This document shows, piece by piece, positions 1 to 12,507 of a DNA stretch of 64,000 bases. The position numbers and the translations under genes were made by a program. Each line of letters opens with the position of its first letter. Position 1 is the first letter of the stretch. This DNA comes from Arenimonas sp. (lineage in GTDB: Bacteria > Pseudomonadota > Alphaproteobacteria > Rhizobiales > Rhizobiaceae), in NCBI GenBank assembly GCA_019459145.1, contig JAIBEK010000026.1:1-64000 (forward strand), in the 5' to 3' direction. The notes beneath the pieces were generated by a model that saw only the letters and a program-made list of their open reading frames with translations, had not been told where the DNA came from and did not search any database.

Positions 1-365
1 CTCATCTTCAATTGTCAAAAAACCGACGATCCTAAACCGTCACAAAAACTTCCCGCCAAACCCTAAAGCCCGGCAACTCATCAGCATCTCAGCCAATTCA
101 AAGAGGTTTTCTCAAGAACGAAAGACTTCGTCGCCAGCAGCACCGCCGCCCTCGTTCAGTGAGCGGGGTTATAGATTCGCTTCTCTCAGCAGTCAACACG
201 GCATTTGAAAAAATCAGAAGAAATCGAACAGGCCGTTGATAAATATAGGAAAATACAGTTTCACCCGGTACCGATGCCGAAATCAGCTCGTCCCTGCCCC
301 ATTTTGCCGGCCTGCAGACCGCTCTGCCCACAACTTCTTGGTCCCCGGCCGCGGGAATTCCACAA

Positions 366-2504
366 TTGCTCTCTAACAGCATGTCGAAGACTGTCGCGCG
401 TATTCCTTTTAGGTCCGATCCGGCCAGGTTTGACGGACCGGGCCAAAACATGCTGATTATGGTGCCGGCCCTGCTGATGGACCATGCTGGTCGGCCGGCA
501 GGAGGGGCCGCACGCGCGGTCTGTGCGCGACGCGAAGGGAACGATTGCCAACCGATGATGACGGATCGAAGCATGGTGCGATCGCTCGGAACCGAGCCGC
601 CTATCCTGGCGGATGGCTACCGTGCGCCTGACCGGCGGGAGATTTCGCTGCGCTGGCTGTCCGGCACCTTCCTCACCGGCATCACCTCCTGCGTCCTGAT
701 GGGGGTTGCGCTGTTTGCCGCTCTCGACGGCCGCCAGCAGCTGGCGATCCCGGCCGAGGCCTATGCCGCGACCGGCGACACCGCCGCAGATGCGGGCCTC
801 GACAAGGTGTCGCGCGGCGGCCGGCTGCTCGGACCGAAGATTGCCGCCCGCCCGGTCGACAAGGCGATCCTCGAGGTCTCGACCGTCACCCATGACGGCG
901 AGCGCGAGGTGGTGCGCCGCCAGCCCTTCGCCCATGTGAAGATGAAGCTGGCGATGAACTACAAGACCCAGGAGAATTATCCCGCCTTCGATCCGCTGGC
1001 GATCTTCGCCGCCGACGAGAAGGTCGCGCCGGGCGCGGTGCGCACCGGCACGATCTACGGCTCGGACGTCGAATCCGAGGTGAGTCTGAAGACCACGGCC
1101 TTCCCGACATCCGGCAGTACCACGCCCTTTGCCGGCGGCATGTCGTTCGACGAGGTCGAGGAGAATGTCCGCACCAACGGCTCGGTGCTGACCGACGGTT
1201 CGACCCAGGTCGCAGCACTCTATTACATCGACCCGCAGCGCTTCGACAGCGATGCGAGCGTCGACATCGCCGCGGGCCTTGCCGCCCGCGTCGTCGAGCA
1301 GAACATGAGCGTCGCCGAACCGGAGATCCTGACGCCGGAGACGCCGGAATATGCCGACGACGTCCTGCCGGTTCGCAATCCGCAGCCGATCGAGGCGGTG
1401 CTGATGGCTGCCGGCTACCCGAAATCCAAGGCCGGCGACATCGCCCGTGCGCTCGCGCCGCATGCCGGCGGAGATGCGCTTGCCGAGGGCGACGTACTGC
1501 GCATCGGCATCATCCAGCGCGGCGAGGAGGCCCGGGTGGTGCGCATCAGCCTTTATCGCCAGCGGGGACATGTGGTGACGCTGGCGGTCAATGATGCCGG
1601 GCGGCTGGTGGGCGGCGAGGAGCCGCCGCCGCTCGACGCCGTGGCCGGCGCCTTCGACGAGAACGCCCCGCAAATGCCCAGTTCCGCCCGCGACCTGCCT
1701 CGCGTCTATGACGGCATCTATCGCGCCGCCTTGTCCTATGGCATGAACCGCGACATGACGGCGCTGGTCGTCAAGCTGCTGGCCGCCAATGTCGACTTCC
1801 AGGCGCAGTTGAAGCCGACAGATACGCTCGAAGCCTTCTTCTCGGTCGAAGACGACGAGGGCCGGGCGACCGACGAGAGCGAACTTCTCTATGTGCGTGC
1901 CCGCTTCGGCGACACGGTCACGACCTTCTACCGTTTCCAGAATCCGGACGACGGCTCGGTCGACTATTTCGACGAGAACGGCAAGTCGATCCGCCAGTTC
2001 CTGCTGCGCAATCCCGTGCCCAACGGCGTCTTCAAGTCGGGTTTCGGCATGCGTCGCCACCCGATCCTCGGTTATTCGCGCATGCATACCGGCACCGATT
2101 GGGCCGCACCGCGCGGCACGCCGATCATCGCGTCGGGCAATGGCACGGTGGAAAAGGCCGGCTGGGATTCGGGTGGCTATGGCAACCAGACGCTGGTCCG
2201 CCATGCCAACGGCTATGTCACCTCCTACAACCACCAGAGCGCCATCGCCAAGGGCGTCAAGCCGGGCGCGACCGTCCGCCAGGGCCAGGTGATCGGCTAT
2301 GTCGGCAATACGGGTCTCTCCACCGGACCGCACCTGCACTATGAACTGATCGTCAACGGCACCAAGGTCGACCCGCTGCGGGTTCGCCTGCCCGGCGGCA
2401 AGTCGCTGGACGGCGATGCGCTGGCCCGCTTCGAGGCCGAGCGGCAGCGCGTCGATGCCCTTTTGACCTCCGGCGGCAAACCTCCGGAAGTGGCGAGCAA
2501 CTGA
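366..2504 (+). CDS. M23 family metallopeptidase (peptidoglycan endopeptidase, LytM-like)
   Basis: C-terminal GFGMRRHPILGYSRMHTGTDWAAPRGTPIIASGNGTVEKAG...GPHLHYELIVNG is the M23 signature (HxxxD...HxH). True start uncertain, possibly MMTDRS near 555. Confidence 0.88.
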   Translation: MLSNSMSKTVARIPFRSDPARFDGPGQNMLIMVPALLMDHAGRPAGGAARAVCARREGNDCQPMMTDRSMVRSLGTEPPILADGYRAPDRREISLRWLSGTFLTGITSCVLMGVALFAALDGRQQLAIPAEAYAATGDTAADAGLDKVSRGGRLLGPKIAARPVDKAILEVSTVTHDGEREVVRRQPFAHVKMKLAMNYKTQENYPAFDPLAIFAADEKVAPGAVRTGTIYGSDVESEVSLKTTAFPTSGSTTPFAGGMSFDEVEENVRTNGSVLTDGSTQVAALYYIDPQRFDSDASVDIAAGLAARVVEQNMSVAEPEILTPETPEYADDVLPVRNPQPIEAVLMAAGYPKSKAGDIARALAPHAGGDALAEGDVLRIGIIQRGEEARVVRISLYRQRGHVVTLAVNDAGRLVGGEEPPPLDAVAGAFDENAPQMPSSARDLPRVYDGIYRAALSYGMNRDMTALVVKLLAANVDFQAQLKPTDTLEAFFSVEDDEGRATDESELLYVRARFGDTVTTFYRFQNPDDGSVDYFDENGKSIRQFLLRNPVPNGVFKSGFGMRRHPILGYSRMHTGTDWAAPRGTPIIASGNGTVEKAGWDSGGYGNQTLVRHANGYVTSYNHQSAIAKGVKPGATVRQGQVIGYVGNTGLSTGPHLHYELIVNGTKVDPLRVRLPGGKSLDGDALARFEAERQRVDALLTSGGKPPEVASN

Positions 2505-2590
2505 CGCCGGTCGCGGACGCGCGCGCGCAGCATCCCGCTGCGGTTCGGTCCGACGGCGGATCCCGAAAACTCTCCCGGCATGACGGCGAA

Positions 2591-2618
2591 AAAGGCGGCT
2601 CCCGAAGGAACCGCCTTT
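2591..2618. terminator. Hairpin between convergent M23 peptidase and clpB genes
   Basis: AAAGGCGGCTCC-CGAA-GGAACCGCCTTT inverted repeat (one mismatch) with flanking A/T runs, between convergent stops. Confidence 0.7.
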
Positions 2619-2642
2619 CATTGTTTCGCCTGTCAGCGGTGA

Positions 2643-5246
<2,604 letters not shown>

Positions 5247-5356
5247 ATCTGCCTGTCTCCGATAGCCGCCCTGCCCGTTTCGGCACAGCGCGGCGGTTGA
5301 CAATCCGGCCCCCTGACACGGCGGGCCTTGCGGACGAAACCGTCCTCTTGAGCGAG

Positions 5357-5385
5357 ATATGGGGAAGGATTTTCGACGTTTAAAG
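5357..5385 (-). promoter_or_regulatory. RpoH (sigma-32)-type heat-shock promoter upstream of clpB
   Basis: Minus strand reads CTTTAAA-N14-CCCCATAT; consensus is CTTGAAA-N11-16-CCCCATnT. About 110 nt upstream of the clpB ATG. Confidence 0.7.
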
Positions 5386-5512
5386 ACTGGTTGGCGGCAA
5401 AAAAGAACCGTCTTGACGAAAGACAGGCGACCGGCACGCCGCGCCGCGGAGGCGCCCTCGTAATTGGATCGACACCGGCGCACGACACCTCCGACACGTC
5501 GCTCGAAACGAA

Positions 5513-5544
5513 AAACCCCTCCTTCCGCGCGGAAGGAGGGGTTT
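5513..5544 (-). terminator. Rho-independent terminator downstream of the DUF4167 gene
   Basis: Perfect 16-bp inverted repeat AAACCCCTCCTTCCGC/GCGGAAGGAGGGGTTT followed on the minus strand by TTCGTTT. Confidence 0.85.
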
Positions 5545-5566
5545 GATCAGTTCACTGCCTCTTGGT

Positions 5567-6319
5567 TTATTCGGAGGCGGCCAGTGCCGGTGTGTCGGTT
5601 GGCGCTTCCGCGCCTTCGGCACCCTCCTCGCCGGCGGCCCGGCGCGGCTGGCGGCGCGGGCGGGCGGCGGCGTTGCGGCGGCGCGGCTGGCGCTCGCCCG
5701 AACCGTCGGCAGCGCTCTCGGCGGCTGCGGCCACAGCCTCGGCAGGCATCTCGTCCAGCACCGGCTGCGGCCCGGTTCCGGCGATTTCCGTCTGTTCGCG
5801 GCGCGGCTGGCGCGGCGGCGTCTGCGGACGCTGCGGCTGCTGCTGCGGTTGCGGCTGAGGTCGCGGTTGCGGACGCTGCTGTTGCTGCGGCTGCGCGGCC
5901 TGCGAACCGACCGTCGGTTCGTCCATGCCATCCATGTCGTCGCCATCGCGGTCGTTGTAGTCGTTGCGGTCGTCCCGCTCGTCACGATCATCCCGCTCGT
6001 CACGGTCGTCGCGCTGGAAGCGTTCCTGCATCTGCGCCTGGGCGGCGGCAATGATGCGGTTGTAGTGCTCGGCATGCTGCAGATAGTTTTCCGCCATGAC
6101 CCGGTCGCCGGCGCTCTGTGCGTCGCGGGCGAGCGTCGAGTATTTCTCGGCGATATGCTGGGCGGTGCCACGAATCTTCACGTCAGGACCGGAACTGTCA
6201 TACGTCCGGGTCAGCGGGTTGGCACCCTTGCGGTTGAAATTGCCGCCACCGCTACCGCTGCCACCACTGCCGCCGCCGTTACGTCCGCGGCCGCGCTTGT
6301 TCTGCTGTCCTGGCCTCAT
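5567..6319 (-). CDS. DUF4167 domain-containing protein, low-complexity basic/Q-rich
   Basis: MRPGQQNKRGRGRN...NPLTRTYDSSGPDVKIRGTAQHIAEKYSTLARDAQSAGDRVMAENYLQHAEHYNRII is the DUF4167 core. Confidence 0.9.
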   Translation of the reverse strand: MRPGQQNKRGRGRNGGGSGGSGSGGGNFNRKGANPLTRTYDSSGPDVKIRGTAQHIAEKYSTLARDAQSAGDRVMAENYLQHAEHYNRIIAAAQAQMQERFQRDDRDERDDRDERDDRNDYNDRDGDDMDGMDEPTVGSQAAQPQQQQRPQPRPQPQPQQQPQRPQTPPRQPRREQTEIAGTGPQPVLDEMPAEAVAAAAESAADGSGERQPRRRNAAARPRRQPRRAAGEEGAEGAEAPTDTPALAASE

Positions 6320-6657
6320 CGATAATTCACCTGAATTTTTCTGTTGTGCTGATAAATGGCAACGCTGTTGGTTCTGGTTTGGACCGGACCAAGGCTTTGC
6401 GTGCCGCGGGCATACTGCGCCATCGCTCTCGTGCCGCTGGTGATAGTCAAGTTTACTGAGTTACGCATCGGGATTTGCTCGTCCCGTGAAGCCCGGTCAC
6501 GAGATGAAAACGTGGCAAACCCAGACCCGAACGAATCTCGTTCATTCCCTGCTGCCCGTTGCGTGCCCGCAAACTATTACGCTTCATCTGGAAAACCAAG
6601 CCTTTTCTTTCAAAAGCCCAATTATCCTTAGCATACGCAGCAAGTCGCTGTCCGGCT

Positions 6658-7521
6658 TCACCGTATGAACAGCAGGACCCGATCATTGCCACCATGGTCG
6701 CGGTGCCATTCGATCAAGGAAAATCCGTTCCGTTCAAAGAGTTGCTCGACATCTTCCCGCTGGTCGTAGCCGATCTCGACACCGACGATGCCGTCGGCAA
6801 GCAGATGCTGCGCTGCATTTTCGGCGATCGCCCGATAGGCTTCCAGACCGTCCCGGCCGCCGTCCAGCGCCTTGCGGGGGTCGTAATCCTTGACCTCCGG
6901 TTCCAGCTGCTCGACCACATCCGTGGGTATATAGGGCGGATTTGACACGATGATGTCGAAGCTCTCGTCGATCGCCTCGAACCATGCGCTCTCGCGCGTC
7001 TCGAACCTCTCCGCCACACCGTTGAGATGGGCATTGGCAACAGCGATTTGAAGGGCGCCGGTCGAAATATCGCTACCCAGCGCCCGAGCCTGCGGACATG
7101 CCTTGAGCAGCGCAAGCGCGATCGCCCCGGTGCCGGTGCCCATGTCGAGGATGCTGACGACGGCCTTCTGCACCGCCATGCGCTTCAGGTGCGCCAGAAC
7201 GGCATCAACGAGCACCTCGGTGTCGGGCCGCGGTTCCAGCGTGTCCGGCGACAGCCTCAGGTCGATCCCGTGAAATTCACGGTGGCCTAGAATGCGGTGC
7301 ACCGGCTCATGCCTCAGCCGTCGCGCCACCGCGTCGGCAATCACTGCGCGTTCGCGCTCCGTCACCGGCCGGTCGCCCTGCGTGAAGATATCCGTCGTCG
7401 AAAGACCGAGCAGTCCGGCCAGCAGGATGCGCGTCTCGATCGCCGCATCGGCGAAGCCGGCATCGGCCAGCACCGCCCGCGTCTCGGCAACGACCGCACC
7501 GAGACCAGCCCCGCCGCTCAC
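6658..7521 (-). CDS. prmC: Peptide chain release factor N(5)-glutamine methyltransferase
   Basis: SAM motif [14 protein letters not shown], catalytic NPPYIP motif; adjacent to prfA. Confidence 0.96.
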   Translation of the reverse strand: MSGGAGLGAVVAETRAVLADAGFADAAIETRILLAGLLGLSTTDIFTQGDRPVTERERAVIADAVARRLRHEPVHRILGHREFHGIDLRLSPDTLEPRPDTEVLVDAVLAHLKRMAVQKAVVSILDMGTGTGAIALALLKACPQARALGSDISTGALQIAVANAHLNGVAERFETRESAWFEAIDESFDIIVSNPPYIPTDVVEQLEPEVKDYDPRKALDGGRDGLEAYRAIAENAAQHLLADGIVGVEIGYDQREDVEQLFERNGFSLIEWHRDHGGNDRVLLFIR

Positions 7522-8597
7522 GTCGGCTCGCCCAACTGTGCCAACTGCCCGGCCTGGTAGTCGGCGATCAGCGCATCGACCATTTCGTCGATGTCGCCTT
7601 CCATCATCCGGTCGAGCTTGTAGAGCGTCAGGTTGATGCGGTGGTCGGTCACGCGCCCCTGCGGGAAATTATAGGTGCGGATGCGCTCGGAACGGTCGCC
7701 CGAGCCGACCTGGCTCTTGCGGTCGGCCGAGCGCTCGTTGTCGGTGCGCTGCCGCTCCATATCGTACAGCCGGGATCGCAGCACCTGCATCGCCTTGGCG
7801 CGGTTCTGATGCTGCGACTTTTCCGACGAGGTGACGACCAGCCCGGTCGGCAGATGGGTGATACGCACCGCCGAATCGGTCGTGTTGACGTGCTGCCCGC
7901 CGGCGCCCGACGAGCGCATGGTGTCGATGCGGATATCCTCGGCGCGGATCTCGATGTCGATTTCTTCCGCCTCCGGCAGCACGGCGACGGTGGCCGCCGA
8001 CGTATGGATGCGCCCGCTCGCTTCCGTCTCCGGCACGCGCTGAACGCGGTGCACCCCGGATTCGAACTTGAGCTTGGAGAACACGCCGCGTCCGGTGATC
8101 GTCGCGATGATTTCCTTGAAGCCCCCCGCTTCCCCTTCGCTGGCCGACAGCACCTCGACCTTCCACCCCTTGGTGGAGGCGAAGCGCTCATACATGCGAA
8201 ACAGGTCGCCGGCGAACAGCGCCGCTTCCGACCCGCCGGTGCCGGCGCGGATTTCCAGGATCGCGCTCTTCTCGTCGGCGGCATCCTTGGGCAGGAGCAG
8301 GATCTGCATGTCCTTTTCCAGACCCTCGATGCGCGCCTCGACGTCGGGCACTTCCATCTCGGCGAGGTCGCGCATCTCGCGGTCGGTCGTCTTGTCGGCA
8401 AGCAGGGCTTTCAACCCCGCCAGTTCGGCGATCGCCGTCTCGTATTCGCGGATCTTCTTCACCACCGGCTGAAGCTCGGAATATTCCGAGGCGAGCTTGA
8501 CGTAAACGTCCGCCGCCGGCCCCGCCGACATGCGCGCCTCTATCTCGCCGAACCGGCGTTCGAGTTCGCGCATTTTCTCGACAGGAAGCTTCGCCAC
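7518..8597 (-). CDS. prfA: Peptide chain release factor 1
   Basis: GGQ motif ([25 protein letters not shown]); overlaps prmC start by 4 bp. Confidence 0.97.
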   Translation of the reverse strand: MAKLPVEKMRELERRFGEIEARMSAGPAADVYVKLASEYSELQPVVKKIREYETAIAELAGLKALLADKTTDREMRDLAEMEVPDVEARIEGLEKDMQILLLPKDAADEKSAILEIRAGTGGSEAALFAGDLFRMYERFASTKGWKVEVLSASEGEAGGFKEIIATITGRGVFSKLKFESGVHRVQRVPETEASGRIHTSAATVAVLPEAEEIDIEIRAEDIRIDTMRSSGAGGQHVNTTDSAVRITHLPTGLVVTSSEKSQHQNRAKAMQVLRSRLYDMERQRTDNERSADRKSQVGSGDRSERIRTYNFPQGRVTDHRINLTLYKLDRMMEGDIDEMVDALIADYQAGQLAQLGEPT

Positions 8598-8620
8598 CCT
8601 TTACTCCACGTTATATTCGG

Positions 8621-10888
8621 TCAGAGGGGAATATTGTTGTCTTCGGCAAAGCCGACAAGGATGTCCCTGAGCGGCAGATGCGAATGATGATCGTCGAGCG
8701 CCGTGTTGAGCTCCCGGCTCAGCTGGTCCACGTCGAGCCCGAGCAACATGGCCTTGACCGGGCCGATCGCCGTCGGCGCCATCGAGATCGAGCGGAAGCC
8801 GATGCCGAGCAGCGCCATGGCCGAAAGCGGCTTGCCCGCCATCTCGCCGCACAGCGTCACCGAGGTCTCGTGCCGGTCGGCGGCGCGAACGATATCGCGC
8901 AGGATCCTGAGGAACGGCCGCCCCAGCACGTCGAAACGGTCGGAGACGCGGGCATTGCCACGGTCGACCGCCATCGAGAACTGGAACAGGTCGTTGGAAC
9001 CGACCGAGACGAAGTCGACCTCCTGCATCAGCTCGTCGAGCTGCCACATCAGCGCCGGCACTTCGAGCATGGCACCGAACTGCAACTTCTTGGGCAGGGG
9101 ATGGCCGAACTTGGAGAGGTGCTGCACCTCCTTCTGCATCAGCTCGCGTACGACCCGGATTTCGCCGACTTCCGTCACCATCGGCAACATCATCTTCAGC
9201 TCGCCGCCGGCGGCCGCCTTGAGCAGCGCGCGTAGTTGTGTGCGCAACAGGCCCGGCCGGTCGAGCGACAGGCGGATCGCCCGCCAGCCGAGCGCCGGGT
9301 TTTCCTCTTCATGGCCGCGAAAATAGGAAACCACCTTGTCGCCGCCGATATCCAGCGTGCGGAAGGTGACGGGCCGTCCGCCCGACTGGCGCAGCACGCT
9401 GCGATAGAAGCTCTCCTGTTCCTCTCCCTTCGGCATGGTCGAAGAAATCATGAACTGCAATTCGGTGCGGAACAGGCCGATGCCTTCTGCCCCCGATTCG
9501 GCAAGCTGCGGCAGGTCGACTAGCAGGCCGGCATTCATCTGCAGCGTGATCCGCTTGCCGTCCTTGGTGAGCGGCTCGACGTCGCGCAGCGCGCGGAACT
9601 GCTCCTGGCGGCGGGCGCGCAGCTTGACCTTCTCCTCATAGGCCTTCTGCAGGTCGGCCACGGGCCGCACATGCACCTTGCCGTCGTCGCCGTCGATGAT
9701 CACCGGGTCGCCGTTTTCGGCGAGCGCGACGGCACCTGTCGCCTGGCCGACCACCGCAATGCCCATGGCGCGCGCCACGATCACCACGTGGCTGGTCACG
9801 GCGCCTTCTTCCAGTACCAGGCCACGCAAGTTGGCGCGCGGATAATCCAGAAGCTCGGCCGCCCCCATGGCGCGGGCAAAGACGATCGCATCGGCCGGAA
9901 AGCTCTCGGTCTGGCTGTGCGGCGAAAAACCGGTCAGCTGGCGCAGGAGCCGGTTGGCGAGATCGTCGAAATCGTGCATCCGCTCGCGCAGATAGGGGTC
10001 GGTGAGGCGCATCATCCGCGCCTTGGTGTCGCTCTGCACCTTCTCGACCGCGGCTTCCGCCGTAAGTCCGTTGTGGATCGCCTCTTCCATGCGCCGGACC
10101 CAGCCCTGGTCATGGGCGAACATGCGATAGGTCTCGAGCACGTCGCGGTGCTCGCCCTCCATCGACACTTCCCGCCTCGACAGCATGTCGTCGATCGAGA
10201 TCCTGAGCGAACCGAGCGCGTCGGCAAGCCGGCGGATTTCGGTCTCGGTGTCTTCGTTGAGCAGGTTAGTGACGACGATGCGCGGCTCGTGCAGCACGAC
10301 ATAGCCGAGCCCGATGCCTTCGTTATAGCCGTCGCCATCGATCGTCACCGGACGCGTCAGGTCCAGTTCCAGGCCCGGGCGGGTGATCTTCTTCAGTTCG
10401 CCGGTCGCGATCATCTCGGCCAGAACCATGGCGGTGGTTTCGAGCGCTTCAAGCTCGTCTTCCCGGTAGTTGCGTTGCGCCTTGTTCTGCACGACGAGAA
10501 CGCCCAAACTGCGGCCGGCACGCAGGATCGGCACGCCAAGGAAGGAATGATAGATCTCCTCGCCGGTTTCCGGCAGGTAGCGGAAGGCCGGATGCGCCTG
10601 AGCGTCGGAGAGGTTGAGTGGCTGGGCCGAGGCCGCGATCGTGCCGACCAGGCCCTGGCCCATTTTCAGCTGGGCGAGGTGGACAGCATCCTTGTTGAGG
10701 CCTTCGGTCGCGTAGAGCTCGAGCACCCCGTCGGCGCGCAGCACATAGGCCGAACACACTTCCGCGACCATGTTGCTCGCGATCTGGCGAACGATCTGGT
10801 CAAGGCGCTCCTGTGGCTCGAGCGGTTCCGCCATCAACTCGCGCAACCGCTTGAGAAGGACGCGCGGACCCGCGGAAAGGTCTCTCAT
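8621..10888 (-). CDS. ptsP: Phosphoenolpyruvate--protein phosphotransferase, nitrogen PTS enzyme I
   Basis: N-terminal GAF domain; GAVTSHVVIVARAMGIAVV; GGDKVVSYFRGHEEENPALGWRAIR; SVGSNDLFQFSMAVDR. Confidence 0.95.
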   Translation of the reverse strand: MRDLSAGPRVLLKRLRELMAEPLEPQERLDQIVRQIASNMVAEVCSAYVLRADGVLELYATEGLNKDAVHLAQLKMGQGLVGTIAASAQPLNLSDAQAHPAFRYLPETGEEIYHSFLGVPILRAGRSLGVLVVQNKAQRNYREDELEALETTAMVLAEMIATGELKKITRPGLELDLTRPVTIDGDGYNEGIGLGYVVLHEPRIVVTNLLNEDTETEIRRLADALGSLRISIDDMLSRREVSMEGEHRDVLETYRMFAHDQGWVRRMEEAIHNGLTAEAAVEKVQSDTKARMMRLTDPYLRERMHDFDDLANRLLRQLTGFSPHSQTESFPADAIVFARAMGAAELLDYPRANLRGLVLEEGAVTSHVVIVARAMGIAVVGQATGAVALAENGDPVIIDGDDGKVHVRPVADLQKAYEEKVKLRARRQEQFRALRDVEPLTKDGKRITLQMNAGLLVDLPQLAESGAEGIGLFRTELQFMISSTMPKGEEQESFYRSVLRQSGGRPVTFRTLDIGGDKVVSYFRGHEEENPALGWRAIRLSLDRPGLLRTQLRALLKAAAGGELKMMLPMVTEVGEIRVVRELMQKEVQHLSKFGHPLPKKLQFGAMLEVPALMWQLDELMQEVDFVSVGSNDLFQFSMAVDRGNARVSDRFDVLGRPFLRILRDIVRAADRHETSVTLCGEMAGKPLSAMALLGIGFRSISMAPTAIGPVKAMLLGLDVDQLSRELNTALDDHHSHLPLRDILVGFAEDNNIPL

Positions 10889-10975
10889 CGCGTGGCTGCT
10901 CCCGAATGTGTCATTGGTCGGGCGGAACCGCCGCCCGCGACGCCAGGCGGCGGGAGGCGGACCCGCTCTACGGAA

Positions 10976-12250
10976 TCAATTCTTATCGAGGCCGTAGCAG
11001 GAATGCAAAGTGCGAACGGCGAGTTCGGCATAGGGGCCGTCGATCAGGATCGAAATCTTGATTTCCGAGGTGGTGATCGCCTTGATGTTGATGCCCTTTT
11101 CGGCCAGCGCCTTGAAGGCCGTGGCGGCGACGCCGGCATGGCTGCGCATGCCGATGCCAATGACCGAGACCTTGACCAGGCCCTTTTCGCTCTGCACCAC
11201 GTCGTAGCCGATCGTGTCCTTGTTGTCGCCCAGCACGGAAAGCGCCTTGTCGACGTCGCCCGAAGGCACGGTGAACGTCATGTCGGTGCGGGTGCCGTCT
11301 TCGGAAATGTTCTGGACGATCATGTCGACATTGATGTGCGCTTCGGCCAGCGGCCCGAAGATCGCGGCGGAAACGCCCGGCCGGTCGGCAAGCCGACGCA
11401 GCGAGATCTGCGCTTCATCCTTGGCATAGGCAATACCGGTGACTACTTCCTGTTCCACGATCTCATCCTCATCGCAAATCAACGTACCGGGCGGATTCAA
11501 AAGGTCGCCCATGCCCGGTGCATCGGGATCCTCGAAGCTCGAGCGCACGAAGGTGCGCACCTTGTGGACCATGGCCAGCTCCACCGAGCGCACCTGCAGC
11601 ACCTTGGCGCCGAGCGAGGCCATTTCCAGCATTTCTTCAAACGCGATCTTCTTCAGCCGCCGCGCCTTCGGCTCGATGCGCGGGTCGGTCGTGTAGACGC
11701 CGTCGACGTCGGTATAGATGTCGCAGCGGTCAGCCTTGATGCCGGCGGCGATCGCCACCGCCGAAGTATCCGAGCCGCCGCGGCCGAGCGTCGCGATGCG
11801 GTTATCCGGGCCTATGCCCTGGAAGCCGGCGACGACGGCCACCTGGCCCTCGCCCATGCGGCGGATGATGTCGGTTCCGTCGATTTCCTGGATACGCGCC
11901 GCACCATGGGCATTGTCGGTCTTGATCGGGATCTGCCAACCCTGCCAGGAGCGCGCATTGATTCCCATCGACTGCAGCGCGATGGCGAGAAGACCCGATG
12001 TCACCTGTTCGCCCGAGGCGACCACGGCATCATATTCCCGCGCGTCGTAGAAAGGCGAGTCGGCGCCGGCGACCTTCGGCATGGTCTGCACCCAGTCGAC
12101 CAGTTCATTGGTCTTGCCGGACATGGCCGAAACGACCACCGCCACCTCGTGACCGGCATCGACCTCGCGTTTGACATGCCGGGCGACATTGTAGATGCGT
12201 TCGAGATTGGCGACGGAGGTTCCGCCGAATTTCATCACGATGCGTGCCAT
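10976..12250 (-). CDS. lysC: Aspartate kinase
   Basis: MARIVMKFGGTSVANLERI; C-terminal ACT domains. Confidence 0.97.
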   Translation of the reverse strand: MARIVMKFGGTSVANLERIYNVARHVKREVDAGHEVAVVVSAMSGKTNELVDWVQTMPKVAGADSPFYDAREYDAVVASGEQVTSGLLAIALQSMGINARSWQGWQIPIKTDNAHGAARIQEIDGTDIIRRMGEGQVAVVAGFQGIGPDNRIATLGRGGSDTSAVAIAAGIKADRCDIYTDVDGVYTTDPRIEPKARRLKKIAFEEMLEMASLGAKVLQVRSVELAMVHKVRTFVRSSFEDPDAPGMGDLLNPPGTLICDEDEIVEQEVVTGIAYAKDEAQISLRRLADRPGVSAAIFGPLAEAHINVDMIVQNISEDGTRTDMTFTVPSGDVDKALSVLGDNKDTIGYDVVQSEKGLVKVSVIGIGMRSHAGVAATAFKALAEKGINIKAITTSEIKISILIDGPYAELAVRTLHSCYGLDKN

Positions 12251-12419
12251 GCCTTCGATACCGTCGCGCTGACGGGCGCACGCCGGCGCCCTTTTCCAAG
12301 ACACGTCCGCGACCATGTCGTCGGACGAAGTTGGGGTCTCATATCCAAATCCCGCAGGAAGTTCAATGGGCAGAGGCGCCGACCACGGCGTCCTGCACCT
12401 CCCCGACCGCATAGAGAAA

Positions 12420-12439
12420 TTGACCTTGATCAGGGTCAA
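12420..12439 (+). promoter_or_regulatory. FNR/FixK-type box upstream of the octaheme cytochrome operon
   Basis: TTGACCTTGATCAGGGTCAA near-palindrome containing TTGAT-CAGG-GTCAA (12426-12439). A TATAAT lies at 12460-12465. Confidence 0.65.
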
Positions 12440-12459
12440 AGACCTGGGCGTGCGTCACG

Positions 12460-12465
12460 TATAAT
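12460..12465 (+). promoter_or_regulatory. Candidate -10 hexamer of the octaheme cytochrome promoter
   Basis: TATAAT, about 28-31 bp downstream of the box centre, 43 bp before the ATG. Confidence 0.5.
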
Positions 12466-12507
12466 ATTCAAATGGGAGAATGTATTCTATGGGAGGAGAA
12501 CCCAGCC

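Noticed and set aside
1-365. Possible sRNA or gene end at the left edge
   Set aside because: AT-richer sequence but no clear promoter-terminator pair or coding signature.
261-2621. 786-aa ORF antisense to the M23 peptidase
   Set aside because: Antisense artefact; M23 motifs are clear on the plus strand.
5464-6325. Plus-strand ORFs of 196-260 aa over the DUF4167 gene
   Set aside because: Arg/Ala/Leu-rich antisense artefacts; DUF4167 core is on the minus strand.
6320-6657. Small ORFs in the prmC-DUF4167 gap
   Set aside because: Competing short frames without RBS or homology features; more likely 5' UTR/promoter.
10925-10960. Terminator downstream of lysC
   Set aside because: CCGCCGCC/GGCGGCGG stem is strong but has no U-tract on the lysC strand; not called.
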